A stretch of 64,000 nt of DNA, taken from the NCBI GenBank assembly GCA_964409245.1, contig CAYPCQ010000006.1:1-64000 (forward strand), given 5' to 3'. The stretch comes from CAIMWS01 sp964409245 (GTDB lineage Bacteria; Verrucomicrobiota; Verrucomicrobiia; Limisphaerales; UBA1319). The translations under genes were made by a program, and so were the position numbers. Of this stretch, positions 44,889 to 53,708 are shown in pieces (positions within the stretch are counted from its first letter, which is position 1; each line of letters opens with the position of its first letter). The notes beneath the pieces were generated by a model. The model worked only from the letters and a program-made list of their open reading frames with translations. It was not told the DNA's origin and did not search any database.

Positions 44889-46298
44889 ATGCCGATACCG
44901 GTGATTGATATAGCCCAAATGCGGGCCTGGGAGCACGCCACTTGGGCCACCGGCCAGACCGAGGAGGCCGTGATCCAGCGGGCGGGCCAGGCCGTGGCCG
45001 CCGTGATCCAGGGCCTGGTCCCGCCGCACAGCCAAATCCTGGTGCTGGCCGGCATGGGCCACAACGGGGACGATGCGCTGGCGGCGGCCGGGCATCTCTC
45101 AGACCGCCACGTAATCGACTGCAAAGTGTCCAACCCGGAGTTCTGTATGCCGCTGGTGCAACGCCACCTGGCCCGGCGCCCCGCGCTGGTGGTGGACGGC
45201 CTGTTCGGGATCGGCCTGAACCGCCCGCTGGACCCGGCGTGGTGCGCCTTGGTGCAGGCCATCAATGACTCCGGGCTGCCGGTGGCGGCCGTGGACGTGC
45301 CCTCCGGGCTCCATGCGGACACCGGGGAACCGCAGGGCGGGGCGGTCCAGGCGCAGGTCACCATCACCCTGGGCGCCCCCAAAAAAGGGCTGCTGCAGAC
45401 GCAGGCGGCGCCCTATGTGGGGCGGTTGGAAGTGGCGCCGGACATCGGGCTGGTCCCCTGCCCGCACACGGGCGAACTGTGGTGGACCCTGCCCCGGGAT
45501 TTCGCGGGCTATCCGCCCCCGCGGCCGGCGGGCGGGCACAAAGGCACCTTCGGCCACCTGGTGATCGTGGCGGGGAGCCTGGGCTATCATGGCGCGGCGG
45601 TGCTGGCCACCCGGGCGGCCCTGTGCGCCAAGCCCGGCCTGGTGACCCTGCAGACCCTGCCGGAAGTATATGTGCCGGTGGCCGCCCAGCTGCAGCTGGC
45701 CATGGTCCATCCCTGGCGGAGCGCCCTGGCCGCCCCGGAGTCCGCCACCGCGTGGCTGTTCGGGCCGGGGCTGGCCCAGCCGGATTTGCCGGAGGCCCTG
45801 CGGGCCGAATGCACCCGGGCCTGGCAGGCCGCCCGGCTGCCGGTGGTGGTGGATGCCAGCGCCCTGGATTGGCTGCCCGAAGGCCCGCTGCCACACCGGT
45901 GCGTGCGGCTGATCACCCCGCATCCGGGCGAAGCCGCCCGGCTGTTGGGAACCACCACCGCTGTCGTGCAGCAAGACCGGCCGGCTGCCTTGCGGCAATT
46001 ATCCCGCCGTTTCGGCGGCTGCTGGGTGGCCCTGAAGGGGCAGCAGACCCTGCTCGGCCAGGCGGAAGGGCCGCTGCATGTCAACCCCTCCGGGAACCCC
46101 GGCCTGGCGCAGGGGGGCAGCGGGGATGCGCTGGCCGGCTGCCTGGCGGGATTGCTCGCGCAGCCCCTCCTCCAGGCGGATCCCGGCCGGGCGATGCGCT
46201 ACGGCCTCTGGTGGCACGGCCACACGGCCGACCAGCTCCAGGCCCGCGGCGGCTCCTGGACCATCGACACCCTCCTGCGCCAGTGGGAGGGCTGGTGA
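44889..46298 (+). CDS. nnr: Bifunctional NAD(P)HX epimerase / ADP-dependent dehydratase
   Basis: 469-aa metabolite-repair enzyme that restores hydrated NAD(P)H. The N-terminal epimerase domain (YjeF-N, about 1-205) has AGMGHNGDDALAAAGHL and VDGLFGIGLNRPL, then VDVPSGLHADTG. The C-terminal ribokinase-like dehydratase (about 215-469) begins GHKGTFGHLVIVAGSLGYHGAAVL and has LITPHPGEAARLLG and the nucleotide-site block GGSGDALAGCLAGLLAQ. The standard order and length for Nnr are kept. A GcvH-like gene follows 70 bp downstream. Confidence 0.95.
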   Translation: MPIPVIDIAQMRAWEHATWATGQTEEAVIQRAGQAVAAVIQGLVPPHSQILVLAGMGHNGDDALAAAGHLSDRHVIDCKVSNPEFCMPLVQRHLARRPALVVDGLFGIGLNRPLDPAWCALVQAINDSGLPVAAVDVPSGLHADTGEPQGGAVQAQVTITLGAPKKGLLQTQAAPYVGRLEVAPDIGLVPCPHTGELWWTLPRDFAGYPPPRPAGGHKGTFGHLVIVAGSLGYHGAAVLATRAALCAKPGLVTLQTLPEVYVPVAAQLQLAMVHPWRSALAAPESATAWLFGPGLAQPDLPEALRAECTRAWQAARLPVVVDASALDWLPEGPLPHRCVRLITPHPGEAARLLGTTTAVVQQDRPAALRQLSRRFGGCWVALKGQQTLLGQAEGPLHVNPSGNPGLAQGGSGDALAGCLAGLLAQPLLQADPGRAMRYGLWWHGHTADQLQARGGSWTIDTLLRQWEGW

Positions 46299-46368
46299 TT
46301 TCCCAGCCCGCACGGTTTATTGTTTGCGAAGGCTGGCCGCTGCCGGTATCCCTTATGCATTGTTCGGC

Positions 46369-46845
46369 ATGAACGGCAACGGAACCAACGGCGATCCGCC
46401 CGCAGCGGGTCCCCATCTTGAATACCAGCGGCTGCGCTTTTCCACGCAGCTGCCGCTGGATTACCTGTATCATCCCACGCATTACTGGCTGCATCGCCAA
46501 AGGGACGGGATCTGGCGCGCCGGATTGACCCGCTTTGCCGTGCGGATGCTCGGGGAGATGGTCGATCACGGTTTTCACGTGCTGCCCGCCCAGGTGGTCC
46601 AGGCCGGCCAGGTCATCGGATTCATCGAAGGTTTCAAGGCTGTGTCCGACCTCTGCTGCCTGGTGAACGGGACTTTCCGGCAGAGCAATGCCGCCATGAA
46701 GGAGCAGCTCCACCTCCTGCACCGCGATCCGCACGGGGCCGGCTGGCTCTACGAGGCGGAAGGCCAGCCGGATGACCTGTGCGTGGACGCCGATGGCTAC
46801 CGCCTGATCCTGGACCAGGCCATCGACCGCCTGGCCGGGCAATAG
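46369..46845 (+). CDS. Stand-alone GcvH-like lipoyl protein
   Basis: 158-aa protein with the glycine-cleavage H fold. After an unusual leader of about 40 residues, YLYHPTHYWLHRQRDGIWR corresponds to the H-protein start (normally HEWV). Then come GLTRFAVRMLGEMVDHGFHVLP and the lipoylation site IEGFKAVSDLCC, whose Lys matches the family's ES.K..SD site. The close is DPHGAGWLYE. No gcvT or gcvP is in the window. Such stand-alone homologues can act in lipoyl relay or redox systems rather than glycine cleavage. It is preceded by Nnr; start chosen at the first Met after the Nnr stop. Confidence 0.78.
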   Translation: MNGNGTNGDPPAAGPHLEYQRLRFSTQLPLDYLYHPTHYWLHRQRDGIWRAGLTRFAVRMLGEMVDHGFHVLPAQVVQAGQVIGFIEGFKAVSDLCCLVNGTFRQSNAAMKEQLHLLHRDPHGAGWLYEAEGQPDDLCVDADGYRLILDQAIDRLAGQ

Positions 46846-46865
46846 CCGGCGTCCCGGATCGTGGC

Positions 46866-48953
46866 TCAAGGACCGGCCAGGCGCCGCAGTTGTTCCAGGT
46901 CGGCTGCATTGCGCCCCGGATCGAAGCCGGACGAATCTTCAAAATCAACCAGCGCCTGGCGGCGGATCCGCAGTTCTTCAGCCAGGCCGGGGCGCGGCGA
47001 GGCCACAAAAATGTTCACCGGGCCGCAAAGCCCGGTGAGCCGCAGGCCGTTGTCCGTAGTGGTGAAGACCACCGGCCGCACCGCATCGGCGTCCACCCGC
47101 AGGACTTCGCCGGCCGGGCGCAGATACGCGGGCAGGGGAAAAGCCAGGGCAGCCTCGCGCGGCGGGCCGAATTTGAAGACTTTCTCCGCGGGATCGGGCC
47201 GGTAGGCGAGGTCGAGCGCGAAACAGACCGCGCCCCGCGGCCCGGCGACTACGGCGAGATCCCAATCCGGCTGGCCGTCGCGCATGAGCCGCGCGAAGTG
47301 GCAGGCGTCGCCTTCCAGGTAGAAATCTTCCAGGAGCCGGATTTCCCGGCCCACCCGGGTGATCGGCTCAATGAGATCGGGGAACTTGAGCAGAGATTTC
47401 AAGCTGAGGTTGAACCAGTAGAGCGAGGTGACCCGCTGGGCCAAGGCATGGCAAGCCTGCAGCCGCAGCTCGTCGGGGGTGGGGGAGGTCCGCTGGCGCC
47501 CGCCCATCCGGTCCCAGCCGGCGTGCGCCCCCTGCGCCCAGCAGGCGATCGGCGCCGGCCGGTTCAAATCCCGGAGCGAGCGGGTCAGGTCGCCGATGGT
47601 TTCCAGCGGGGCGCCCCAGCGGATCGTCTGGCCTTCCCAGCGGTCATACCGGCTCCAGGCATCGGGGGCCGGGGCGCAGACACGGTAGGCGTCATAGTGC
47701 GGGTAGTCGGACAAGCCCGCATAGTAACGCCAGACGCGCTCCTCGCTGTGGGTGACGGAGGTGGGCAGGCGGGTGGCCTGGTAGGGGGCCAGGGCGCGCC
47801 AGACTTCCATCGGCGGCACCGGGCGTCCGCCGCCATACTGGGGCTCGCCGAGGAATTCCACGGCGTGGATGCGTGCCAGGGTGGCCTCATGGTCATAGCG
47901 CTCGAACGGCTGGCACCGGTTCATGTATTTCAAAGGGTATTTTTCATAGCGCTCCGGGCGGTCGGTGTAGCCGGCCACCTGGTCGTGCATGCCGGCGTTC
48001 ACATGCATCCGCCGGAGCGTCTGGAGATAGGCCTCGCAATGGAGGGTGTTGCTGCCGCCCAGGCTTGAGGCGACCCAGCCGCCGCTGATGTCGAAGGCTT
48101 CCCGCTTGACGCGCAGATGCGCCCACAGCGTGGCGGCCCGCCCCGCGGCATCGGCGATCCGCACTTCCACCGCGCCGTAGCTGAGCGGCAGCGGCCCCGT
48201 GGTGATGCGGGCCGCGCCCTTGTCCCCCGCCGGTATGACCCCCGTGGCCGGGAACATTTCAATCCGGGTGAAATCAGCTTGCGGGCGGAGCGCGCGCCAG
48301 GCGTGGTCCGCCCCGGGCAGCCAGAGCCGGCCGGAAACCAGGCGGATGGAGGCGGCGGATTGGTTGGCCACGTGGAACACCAGGGTGTCCGGGACCACCC
48401 CGCCCTGCTTCGCGAGGAAGGTCACGGCGGAAAGCCAGACGCCCGGAGCCTCGATACGGAACGGGATCTGCCGCGGCGGGTGGCCGGGGCGCTCGAGCGC
48501 GAGGTCGGCGCTCGTGCCCACGCCCCAGTCCGGTCCCCGGCTGTTGAAGGTCCAGACGGTGAGCGCGCCCGGCGGCAGGACCAGGTCGTTGCCGGGCCAG
48601 GCCGAAGGGGTGTCGTGCCACGCCCACGCCCCCGTGCTCAGGAGTTCCCCGGCTGTGCGGGAGCGGAAACGCACCGGCGCCGAGCCGGGCAGGAGGATCG
48701 GCTCCCCGCTGCCATTCCGGAGGAATAGCTGCACGCGGGCCCCCAGGCCGGGATCCGGGTCGCGGCGGTAGCGCAGCTGGGCCGATTGCACATGGGGGAT
48801 CACGGCGATCCCGGCCAGCTCCAGGTCCGCCGCCCTGGCCTCCGGAACGCCCCCGGCCAGCCAGCCAGCCAGGAGCAGCTGCCAGCCTGGGTGGCAGCCG
48901 GTCCGCTGCGCCAGGGTGGCGGTGATATTCTTCAGCATGGGGATCCTTTTCAT
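46866..48953 (-). CDS. Large secreted protein, probable glycoside-hydrolase-like enzyme
   Basis: 695 aa from the ATG at 48951-48953, preceded by GGAAAGGAAC. A signal peptide spans roughly residues 1-42 (LLLAGWLAGGVPEARAA). The N-terminal 290 residues are beta-sandwich-like with no known name. The middle looks like a TIM-barrel glycosidase: NTLHCEAYLQTLRRMHVNAGM, DQVAGYTDRPERYEKYP, then CWAQGAHAGWDRMGGRQRTS and SLYWFNLSLKSLLKFPDL. Acidic catalytic residues cannot be assigned safely. It lies 88 bp downstream of a GH30 gene on the same strand, suggesting shared control and a polysaccharide role. Confidence 0.6.
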   Translation of the reverse strand: MKRIPMLKNITATLAQRTGCHPGWQLLLAGWLAGGVPEARAADLELAGIAVIPHVQSAQLRYRRDPDPGLGARVQLFLRNGSGEPILLPGSAPVRFRSRTAGELLSTGAWAWHDTPSAWPGNDLVLPPGALTVWTFNSRGPDWGVGTSADLALERPGHPPRQIPFRIEAPGVWLSAVTFLAKQGGVVPDTLVFHVANQSAASIRLVSGRLWLPGADHAWRALRPQADFTRIEMFPATGVIPAGDKGAARITTGPLPLSYGAVEVRIADAAGRAATLWAHLRVKREAFDISGGWVASSLGGSNTLHCEAYLQTLRRMHVNAGMHDQVAGYTDRPERYEKYPLKYMNRCQPFERYDHEATLARIHAVEFLGEPQYGGGRPVPPMEVWRALAPYQATRLPTSVTHSEERVWRYYAGLSDYPHYDAYRVCAPAPDAWSRYDRWEGQTIRWGAPLETIGDLTRSLRDLNRPAPIACWAQGAHAGWDRMGGRQRTSPTPDELRLQACHALAQRVTSLYWFNLSLKSLLKFPDLIEPITRVGREIRLLEDFYLEGDACHFARLMRDGQPDWDLAVVAGPRGAVCFALDLAYRPDPAEKVFKFGPPREAALAFPLPAYLRPAGEVLRVDADAVRPVVFTTTDNGLRLTGLCGPVNIFVASPRPGLAEELRIRRQALVDFEDSSGFDPGRNAADLEQLRRLAGP

Positions 48954-49041
48954 AATTTCAGTTCCTTTCCAGCGCGGCCGGTGCAACCGGCCCCTTCGGA
49001 TGCCCGGGACCAGCCCGCCCAGGGCCGCCGCGGGCCGGGCT

Positions 49042-50457
49042 TCAGGGTGTCCAGCGGAACGTGGCCACCGACTTTGGAGCCAGCGCCGCGGTGAAACGGC
49101 GGCCGTTCCAGGCGGCGGAAAATTCCCGCGCGCGCAGTTCGGGATTCGCGGCGACCAGCACCAGCGAGCCGTCGGGATTGCGGAAAGCGGCATTGGCGGG
49201 CTGCTGGGATGGCGTGGTGGAGCCGATGCGGACCGCGCCGGGCCGGATGAATTTGCAGAAATGCCCGTACATGTAATAATCGAACCGGTAATCCAATTCC
49301 AAGGTGCCGCGATCCAGCACCACGCAGGTGGGCGAGCAGTCGTGCGGCCCCGGATTGGGCTTCATCCGGTGATCCATCAGGGTCACCCAGGCGTTGTAGC
49401 TCCGTGCCCAGTTGCGCAAATAGGAGATGATCTCCGCCGCGCCGCTGGCGCCGTAGGTGGAGCCTTCCGTGAAGTACAGGTGCTTGTCCGGGAACTCGGC
49501 GCGCAATTTGGACATGGCCGAAGGCTTGCCTTCGTAGAGATGAAAGGCGCTGCCATCGACGTGCTGCGCCGCCTGCGGATCACGCAGGATGGTGGCGGGA
49601 TACCCCGGGTGGTTGAAATTGTGGTCGAAACACCAGATCAGCGTCTGCAATCCATGTTTTCGGAATACCGGCCCCAAATGGTCCCGGATGAAGTCCCGCT
49701 GCTGGGCCGCCGTCCAGCCGCAGGTGGGATAGGCGCCGGGATTGTACTCCGGCTCATTCTGCACCGTGATGGCATGGATGCTGATGCCCTCACCGCGGTA
49801 GGCCTCCACGAAGCGGGCCAGGTATTCGGCATAATGGGGGAAGTGATCGGGATGGATCTGGCCGCCGCAGATGCGGCCGCTGGTCTTCATCCAGCCCGGC
49901 GGGCTCCAGGGGGAGGCGAAAAACTTCAGCTCTGGATTCAGCTTCCGGGCCAGTTTGAGGACGGGCAGCACATACTCCCGGTCTTTGGCGATGGAGAAAT
50001 GCTTCAGCTCCGGGTCTTCCTGGCCCGGCGGCAGGTCATCATAAGTGTACCAGGGTGAAGCGGTGAAATCGGGGGTGCCGATGCAGATGCGCACCAGGCT
50101 CATGCCGATCCCCTGGGTGGGATGGACCAGGCTGGCGAGCGCCTGCTCGCGCCGGCCGGGCGGCAGCAGGCTCAAGTTGTAACAGGTGCTGTGCTCGAGC
50201 GAACTCCCCAGCCCGAGCAGGCTTTGGAAAGTGGTTGCCCCATCGACGAGCACCGGGGTCTTTGCCCCGGCCCGGTCCGTTTCCCAGGCGAGTTCCGGCT
50301 GCGGCGCCAGCGTGTGGCGCAGGTCTTCCGAGGAAGCCCACCACTGGATCCCAGCCCCGGCCTCCACCGCGGCCTGGGCAATCCAAAGGGCCAGGGCTGC
50401 CGCCGGCGCGCGGGGCGCCAGGACCGGAAACAAAAAAAAACGGGTGGTGCTGCTCAT
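49042..50457 (-). CDS. Secreted GH30-family glycosidase (glucosylceramidase-like)
   Basis: 471 aa with a signal-like N-terminus (FFLFPVLAPRAPAAALALWIAQ). The TIM barrel shows GLGSSLEHSTCYNL, GIGMSLVRICIGTPDF and FASPWSPPGWMKTSG. The acid/base Glu is in ITVQNEPEYNPG and the nucleophile Glu in LYFTEGSTYG, both conserved in GH30. The C-terminal beta-sandwich ends AAWNGRRFTAALAPKSVATF. GH30 includes beta-glucosidases, beta-xylanases and beta-1,6-glucanases; the subfamily cannot be fixed here. Upstream of the large secreted protein at 46866. Confidence 0.93.
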   Translation of the reverse strand: MSSTTRFFLFPVLAPRAPAAALALWIAQAAVEAGAGIQWWASSEDLRHTLAPQPELAWETDRAGAKTPVLVDGATTFQSLLGLGSSLEHSTCYNLSLLPPGRREQALASLVHPTQGIGMSLVRICIGTPDFTASPWYTYDDLPPGQEDPELKHFSIAKDREYVLPVLKLARKLNPELKFFASPWSPPGWMKTSGRICGGQIHPDHFPHYAEYLARFVEAYRGEGISIHAITVQNEPEYNPGAYPTCGWTAAQQRDFIRDHLGPVFRKHGLQTLIWCFDHNFNHPGYPATILRDPQAAQHVDGSAFHLYEGKPSAMSKLRAEFPDKHLYFTEGSTYGASGAAEIISYLRNWARSYNAWVTLMDHRMKPNPGPHDCSPTCVVLDRGTLELDYRFDYYMYGHFCKFIRPGAVRIGSTTPSQQPANAAFRNPDGSLVLVAANPELRAREFSAAWNGRRFTAALAPKSVATFRWTP

Positions 50458-50893
50458 GGGGGATCAGGATAAAGCGAAAGCCCGCGGTGCTGTCAAGCAG
50501 CGCCTGTTACCTGCTCCGCCACGACTCCTCGACCGATAACCAGGATGGGTGGTCCCGTGCTTTTGCCCATGGCGGGAAGGATCCCGCCGCCACCGGATTC
50601 GTGATTTCCGTGCTGGGGGTTATTGGGGCGGCGTTTGCGCCGCTTTGGATCGGCCGGTTTTTCCCTTTTGCCGGGCAGCATCTGATCCAGGCGCTCGCGG
50701 TCCTCCTGTGCATCATTCCCGCCCTGCTCGCTTATGCCTGGCTGGTTATTTATGGTTGAAACGATATCCGGTCGTGGTGGTGGTGCCGCTGTGCGCCGGC
50801 CCGGGCGGCAAACTGGAATATCTGGATTGCATCCCGGCTCGGGGCGGCGCATGATGCGGATGGAAGTCTGGTTGAACCAACCGGGAAGCTATT
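50458..50893. other. Intergenic region with a possible small membrane ORF
   Basis: About 435 bp between the GH30 start and the STAS-like gene. Only the small ORF at 50601-50759 looks protein-like; the rest shows no coding or regulatory signal. Confidence 0.45.
50601..50759 (+). CDS. Small two-helix membrane protein (tentative)
   Basis: From a GTG at 50601 the frame reads VISVLGVIGAAFAPLWIG then HLIQALAVLLCIIPALLAYA and stops at 50757-50759: 52 residues with two hydrophobic segments. The frame is open further upstream, so the start is uncertain. No homologue recognised and no clear ribosome site. Confidence 0.3.
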   Translation: MISVLGVIGAAFAPLWIGRFFPFAGQHLIQALAVLLCIIPALLAYAWLVIYG

Positions 50894-51262
50894 ATGTTTC
50901 TGGCAACCGTCAATAAACTGAAGCAGTTGCTTTACTTGAGCTTCATCCAACAGGTGAGCGTTCAGGAACTGGAGCAAGGCCTGGATGATTTGGCCGCCCT
51001 GCTGGCCGATTTATCCAGTGGTTTTCGCTTGATTTCCGATCTGAGCCGGCTGGATGCCATGGATGTTCATGGCGCCCACGCGATGGGCAAAATCATGGAG
51101 CTGTGCGCGCAAAAAGGAGTGGGGGTCGTGGTTCGGGTGGTTCCGGATCCGGCGAAGGACATCGGTTTTAACATCCTCGCCAATTTTCATTATCCTCCCC
51201 ACCATCCCATGACCATCACTTGCACCAACATGGTTGAAGCGGCCGGACACCTGGCGCTCTGA
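50894..51262 (+). CDS. STAS-like protein
   Basis: 122-aa cytoplasmic protein with the fold of STAS/SpoIIAA-like proteins. An N-terminal strand-helix is followed by GFRLISDLSRLDAMDVHGAH, KIMELCAQKGVGVVVRVVPDPAKDIGFNILA (broken by the central turn) and ITCTNMVEAAGHL. The usual phospho-Ser of anti-sigma antagonists is not evident. No anti-sigma factor lies nearby. The rubrerythrin gene begins 38 bp after its stop, so the two may share a transcript. Confidence 0.65.
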   Translation: MFLATVNKLKQLLYLSFIQQVSVQELEQGLDDLAALLADLSSGFRLISDLSRLDAMDVHGAHAMGKIMELCAQKGVGVVVRVVPDPAKDIGFNILANFHYPPHHPMTITCTNMVEAAGHLAL

Positions 51263-51300
51263 ATCCCAACCCAACTGTCATAATCCCAACCAATAAACCT

Positions 51301-51879
51301 ATGGAAAAAAGCCTCAAAGGAACCCGCACCGAAAAGAACCTGCTCAAAGCCTTCGCCGGGGAATCGCAGGCCACGAACCGCTATGAGTTTTTTGCCAAAC
51401 AGGCCCGGACCGAAGGTTTCGAGCAAATTGCCGCCATTTTCCTGAAAACTGCCACCCAGGAAAAAGCCCATGCCAAAAGGTTTTTCAAGTTTTTGGAGGG
51501 TGGTGAAGTTGAAATAACTGCGGCTTACCCCGCCGGCCGGATCGGCGCCACGGCGGAAAACCTGAAGGCGGCCGCGATGGGCGAGAACGAAGAATGGACC
51601 AAGCTTTATGTGGAGTTTGCCGAGACCGCCCGGGAGGAGGGGTTTGCGGAGGTGGCAGGCGCTTTCAAGGTGATCGCCAGGGTGGAGGCCGAACACGAAA
51701 AACGTTTTCTGAAGCTGTTGAAAAATGTTGAATCCGGGCAGGTTTTCGCCAAGGAAGCCAAAGTGCGCTGGGAGTGCCGCCATTGCGGGTACGTGCACGA
51801 AGGCGCCAAGGCGCCGGACAAGTGCCCCGCCTGCCAGCATCCGCAAGCCTATTTCGAGGTGATGGAAGAGAACTATTAG
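51301..51879 (+). CDS. rbr: Rubrerythrin
   Basis: 192-aa diiron peroxidase that reduces hydrogen peroxide in anaerobes. The four-helix ferritin-like part carries the diiron ligands in LLKAFAGESQATNRYEFF, ATQEKAHAKRFF, EFAETAREEGFAEVAGAF and RVEAEHEKRF. The C-terminal rubredoxin domain (about 155-192) has WECRHCGYVHEG and KCPACQHP, the two CxxC knuckles that hold one Fe. Length and order are canonical. Supports a life with little oxygen, in line with the anaerobic maturase and dehydratase-like protein elsewhere in the window. Confidence 0.97.
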   Translation: MEKSLKGTRTEKNLLKAFAGESQATNRYEFFAKQARTEGFEQIAAIFLKTATQEKAHAKRFFKFLEGGEVEITAAYPAGRIGATAENLKAAAMGENEEWTKLYVEFAETAREEGFAEVAGAFKVIARVEAEHEKRFLKLLKNVESGQVFAKEAKVRWECRHCGYVHEGAKAPDKCPACQHPQAYFEVMEENY

Positions 51880-52029
51880 GGTTCGTCCAAGGCTGGGGTG
51901 GGTTCCTCTGGGGGATGCCCAGTAACGGTAATATCGCCACCCCGTTGGGCCTGGCGGAAGAAAGCTGAAAATCCCCAGCGAAAGCACACCGGCTTCCCAG
52001 CCACAGATCTTTGGGTTTCCACGGAGCGA

Positions 52030-52090
52030 AGTGAGCGGCCGATCGGCCTCGTTACCTCGGCGGCTACCAGCGTTGGATCTGCTTATGCAA
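52030..52090 (-). repeat. Family 2 repeat, copy 3 (reverse)
   Basis: GAGCGGCCGATCGG, then CCTCGTTACCTCGGCGGCTA and CCAGCGTTGGAT, the reverse complement of the arm at 44242-44280 with the adjoining centre. Confidence 0.7.
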
Positions 52091-52181
52091 TGGAGCCTTC
52101 CGCCAACCCGGAGTCAATCCCGGGCTTGGTTGCGAAATCCCACGGCTACCATCACAGTGCCGCTCCGCGGCAGGGGCAATC

Positions 52182-52240
52182 CCGTCTTGCACAAAAAGAT
52201 CCAGCCAGCACGACGGAGCTAATGGCCTGGACACGGCTAA
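52182..52240 (+). repeat. Family 1 palindromic repeat, copy e (3' part)
   Basis: GTCTTGCACAAAAAGATCC, AGCCAGCACGACGGAGCTAA, then TGGCCTGGACACGGCTAA, matching the 3' half and terminal inverted repeat of copies f, g and h. Confidence 0.7.
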
Positions 52241-52334
52241 CCCATGCCCTGTTTTCACGCCATTTCAAAAGCAAGGTGGATCGGCCGGGAAATCGCAATC
52301 GACCCCGGGGCGAAGGATCATTAAACTGGCCGAT

Positions 52335-53708
52335 ATGATTGCAAAATCCCCTGTGTCCGGACTAATGGCGATCCTGGCGGCTGCCGCGTGGTGGGTGGCA
52401 GGTTCAAGGACCGTCGCCGCTGCCACCACCACCCCGGCCCCGCCCGGCTGGCGGGCAGAGTCCCCGCGCGAGGAAATCCGCCCGGCCTTTGCCTTTGACC
52501 CGGAGGGTGGCCGTGACGGCCGGGGCGCCTGGATCATCCAGGCCGACACGCGCGAGGGGCTCGACGGGTATTGGACGAAAAGCTTTCCCGTGGAGGGGGG
52601 CCATTGGTACCGGTTTGAGGCGCATCGGAAGCTGCCTGGAAGCGTCCCTGCCCGGCGCTGCGCGCCCGTGCGGCTGCTCTGGCAGGATGCAGCAGGGAAA
52701 CCGGTCCCGCGCGACACGGGTGTGGTGACCAACTTCCTCATCGGTTTCGCGGCGACCGCCGAGGCGGAGCATCCGCTGGATGGCCCCACCGGGGCCGACG
52801 GCTGGACCCGCGTGGCGGACACTTACCGGGCGCCCCTCAAGGCGGCCCGGGCGGTGGTGGAGCTGCACCTGCAGTGGGCGCCGGGGGCCGGGGCCGCGTG
52901 GAGCGGGATCGCCCTGGAGGAAGTGCCGGCCCCGGCGGGGCGCAAAGTCCGCCTGGCCGCGGTGCATTTCCGCCCCCGGGACGGACGCACGCCGGCGGGC
53001 AACTGCCGGTTGTTCGCCCCGTTGATCGAGGAGGCCGCGCGCCAGCGGGCGGACCTGGTGGTGCTGCCGGAGACGCTGACCTACTACGGCACCGGCCGGA
53101 AGATGATCGATTGCGCGGAGCCCATCCCCGGCCCCGCGGCGGATTATTTCGCGCAACTGGCCCGGCAGCACAACCTCTATATCGTGGCGGGGCTGGTTGA
53201 GCGCGACCGCCACCTGGTTTACAACACCGCCACCCTGCTGGGGCCGGAGGGGACGGTGGCGGGCAAATACCGGAAGGTGTCCCTGCCCCGGGACGAGATA
53301 TCCGCGGGCATCGCCCCGGGCCACGAATACCCGGTCTTTGAAACCCGCTTCGGGAAGTTGGGGATGATGGTCTGCTACGACGGCTTCTTCCCGGAAGTGG
53401 CCCGGCAATTGAGCAACCGGGGCGCCGAGGTCATCGCCTGGCCCGTCTGGGGCTGCAACCCGGGATTGGCCAGCGCCCGGGCCTGCGAGAACCATGTTTA
53501 CCTGGTCAGCAGCACCTACGAGGACGTGTCCCGCAACTGGATGCTCACGGCGGTCTTCGACCACTCCGGCCAGACCATCGCCCGCGCCGAAACGTGGGGT
53601 TCAGTGATCGTGGCTGAGGTGGACCTGGACCGCCGCCTGCAGTGGCCCAGCCTGGGCGATTACAAGGCGGAGCTGCCGCGCCACCGCCCGGTGACCACGC
53701 CGGATTAA
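52335..53708 (+). CDS. Secreted carbon-nitrogen hydrolase (nitrilase superfamily) with N-terminal sandwich
   Basis: 457 aa. A signal-like N-terminus (about 1-35) and a beta-sandwich, carbohydrate-module-like region (about 36-200: GWRAESPREEIRPAF, GHWYRFEAHRKLPG) precede the nitrilase domain, which starts VRLAAVHFRP. The Glu-Lys-Cys triad is in DLVVLPETLTYY, GKYRKVSLPRDE and MMVCYDGFFPE. Nitrilase-family enzymes hydrolyse amides or nitriles; fused to a sandwich and exported, a role on extracellular amides (for example N-acyl sugars) is possible. Its stop codon overlaps that of the convergent Gfo/Idh/MocA gene in the shared TTAA at 53705-53708. Confidence 0.88.
   Translation: MIAKSPVSGLMAILAAAAWWVAGSRTVAAATTTPAPPGWRAESPREEIRPAFAFDPEGGRDGRGAWIIQADTREGLDGYWTKSFPVEGGHWYRFEAHRKLPGSVPARRCAPVRLLWQDAAGKPVPRDTGVVTNFLIGFAATAEAEHPLDGPTGADGWTRVADTYRAPLKAARAVVELHLQWAPGAGAAWSGIALEEVPAPAGRKVRLAAVHFRPRDGRTPAGNCRLFAPLIEEAARQRADLVVLPETLTYYGTGRKMIDCAEPIPGPAADYFAQLARQHNLYIVAGLVERDRHLVYNTATLLGPEGTVAGKYRKVSLPRDEISAGIAPGHEYPVFETRFGKLGMMVCYDGFFPEVARQLSNRGAEVIAWPVWGCNPGLASARACENHVYLVSSTYEDVSRNWMLTAVFDHSGQTIARAETWGSVIVAEVDLDRRLQWPSLGDYKAELPRHRPVTTPD

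Larger units (their letters stand above)
51880..52334. other. Intergenic region made largely of repeats
   Basis: About 455 bp between rubrerythrin and the nitrilase-family gene. It contains a reverse copy of family 2 (52030-52090) and a partial family 1 copy (52182-52240). No gene seen. Confidence 0.55.
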
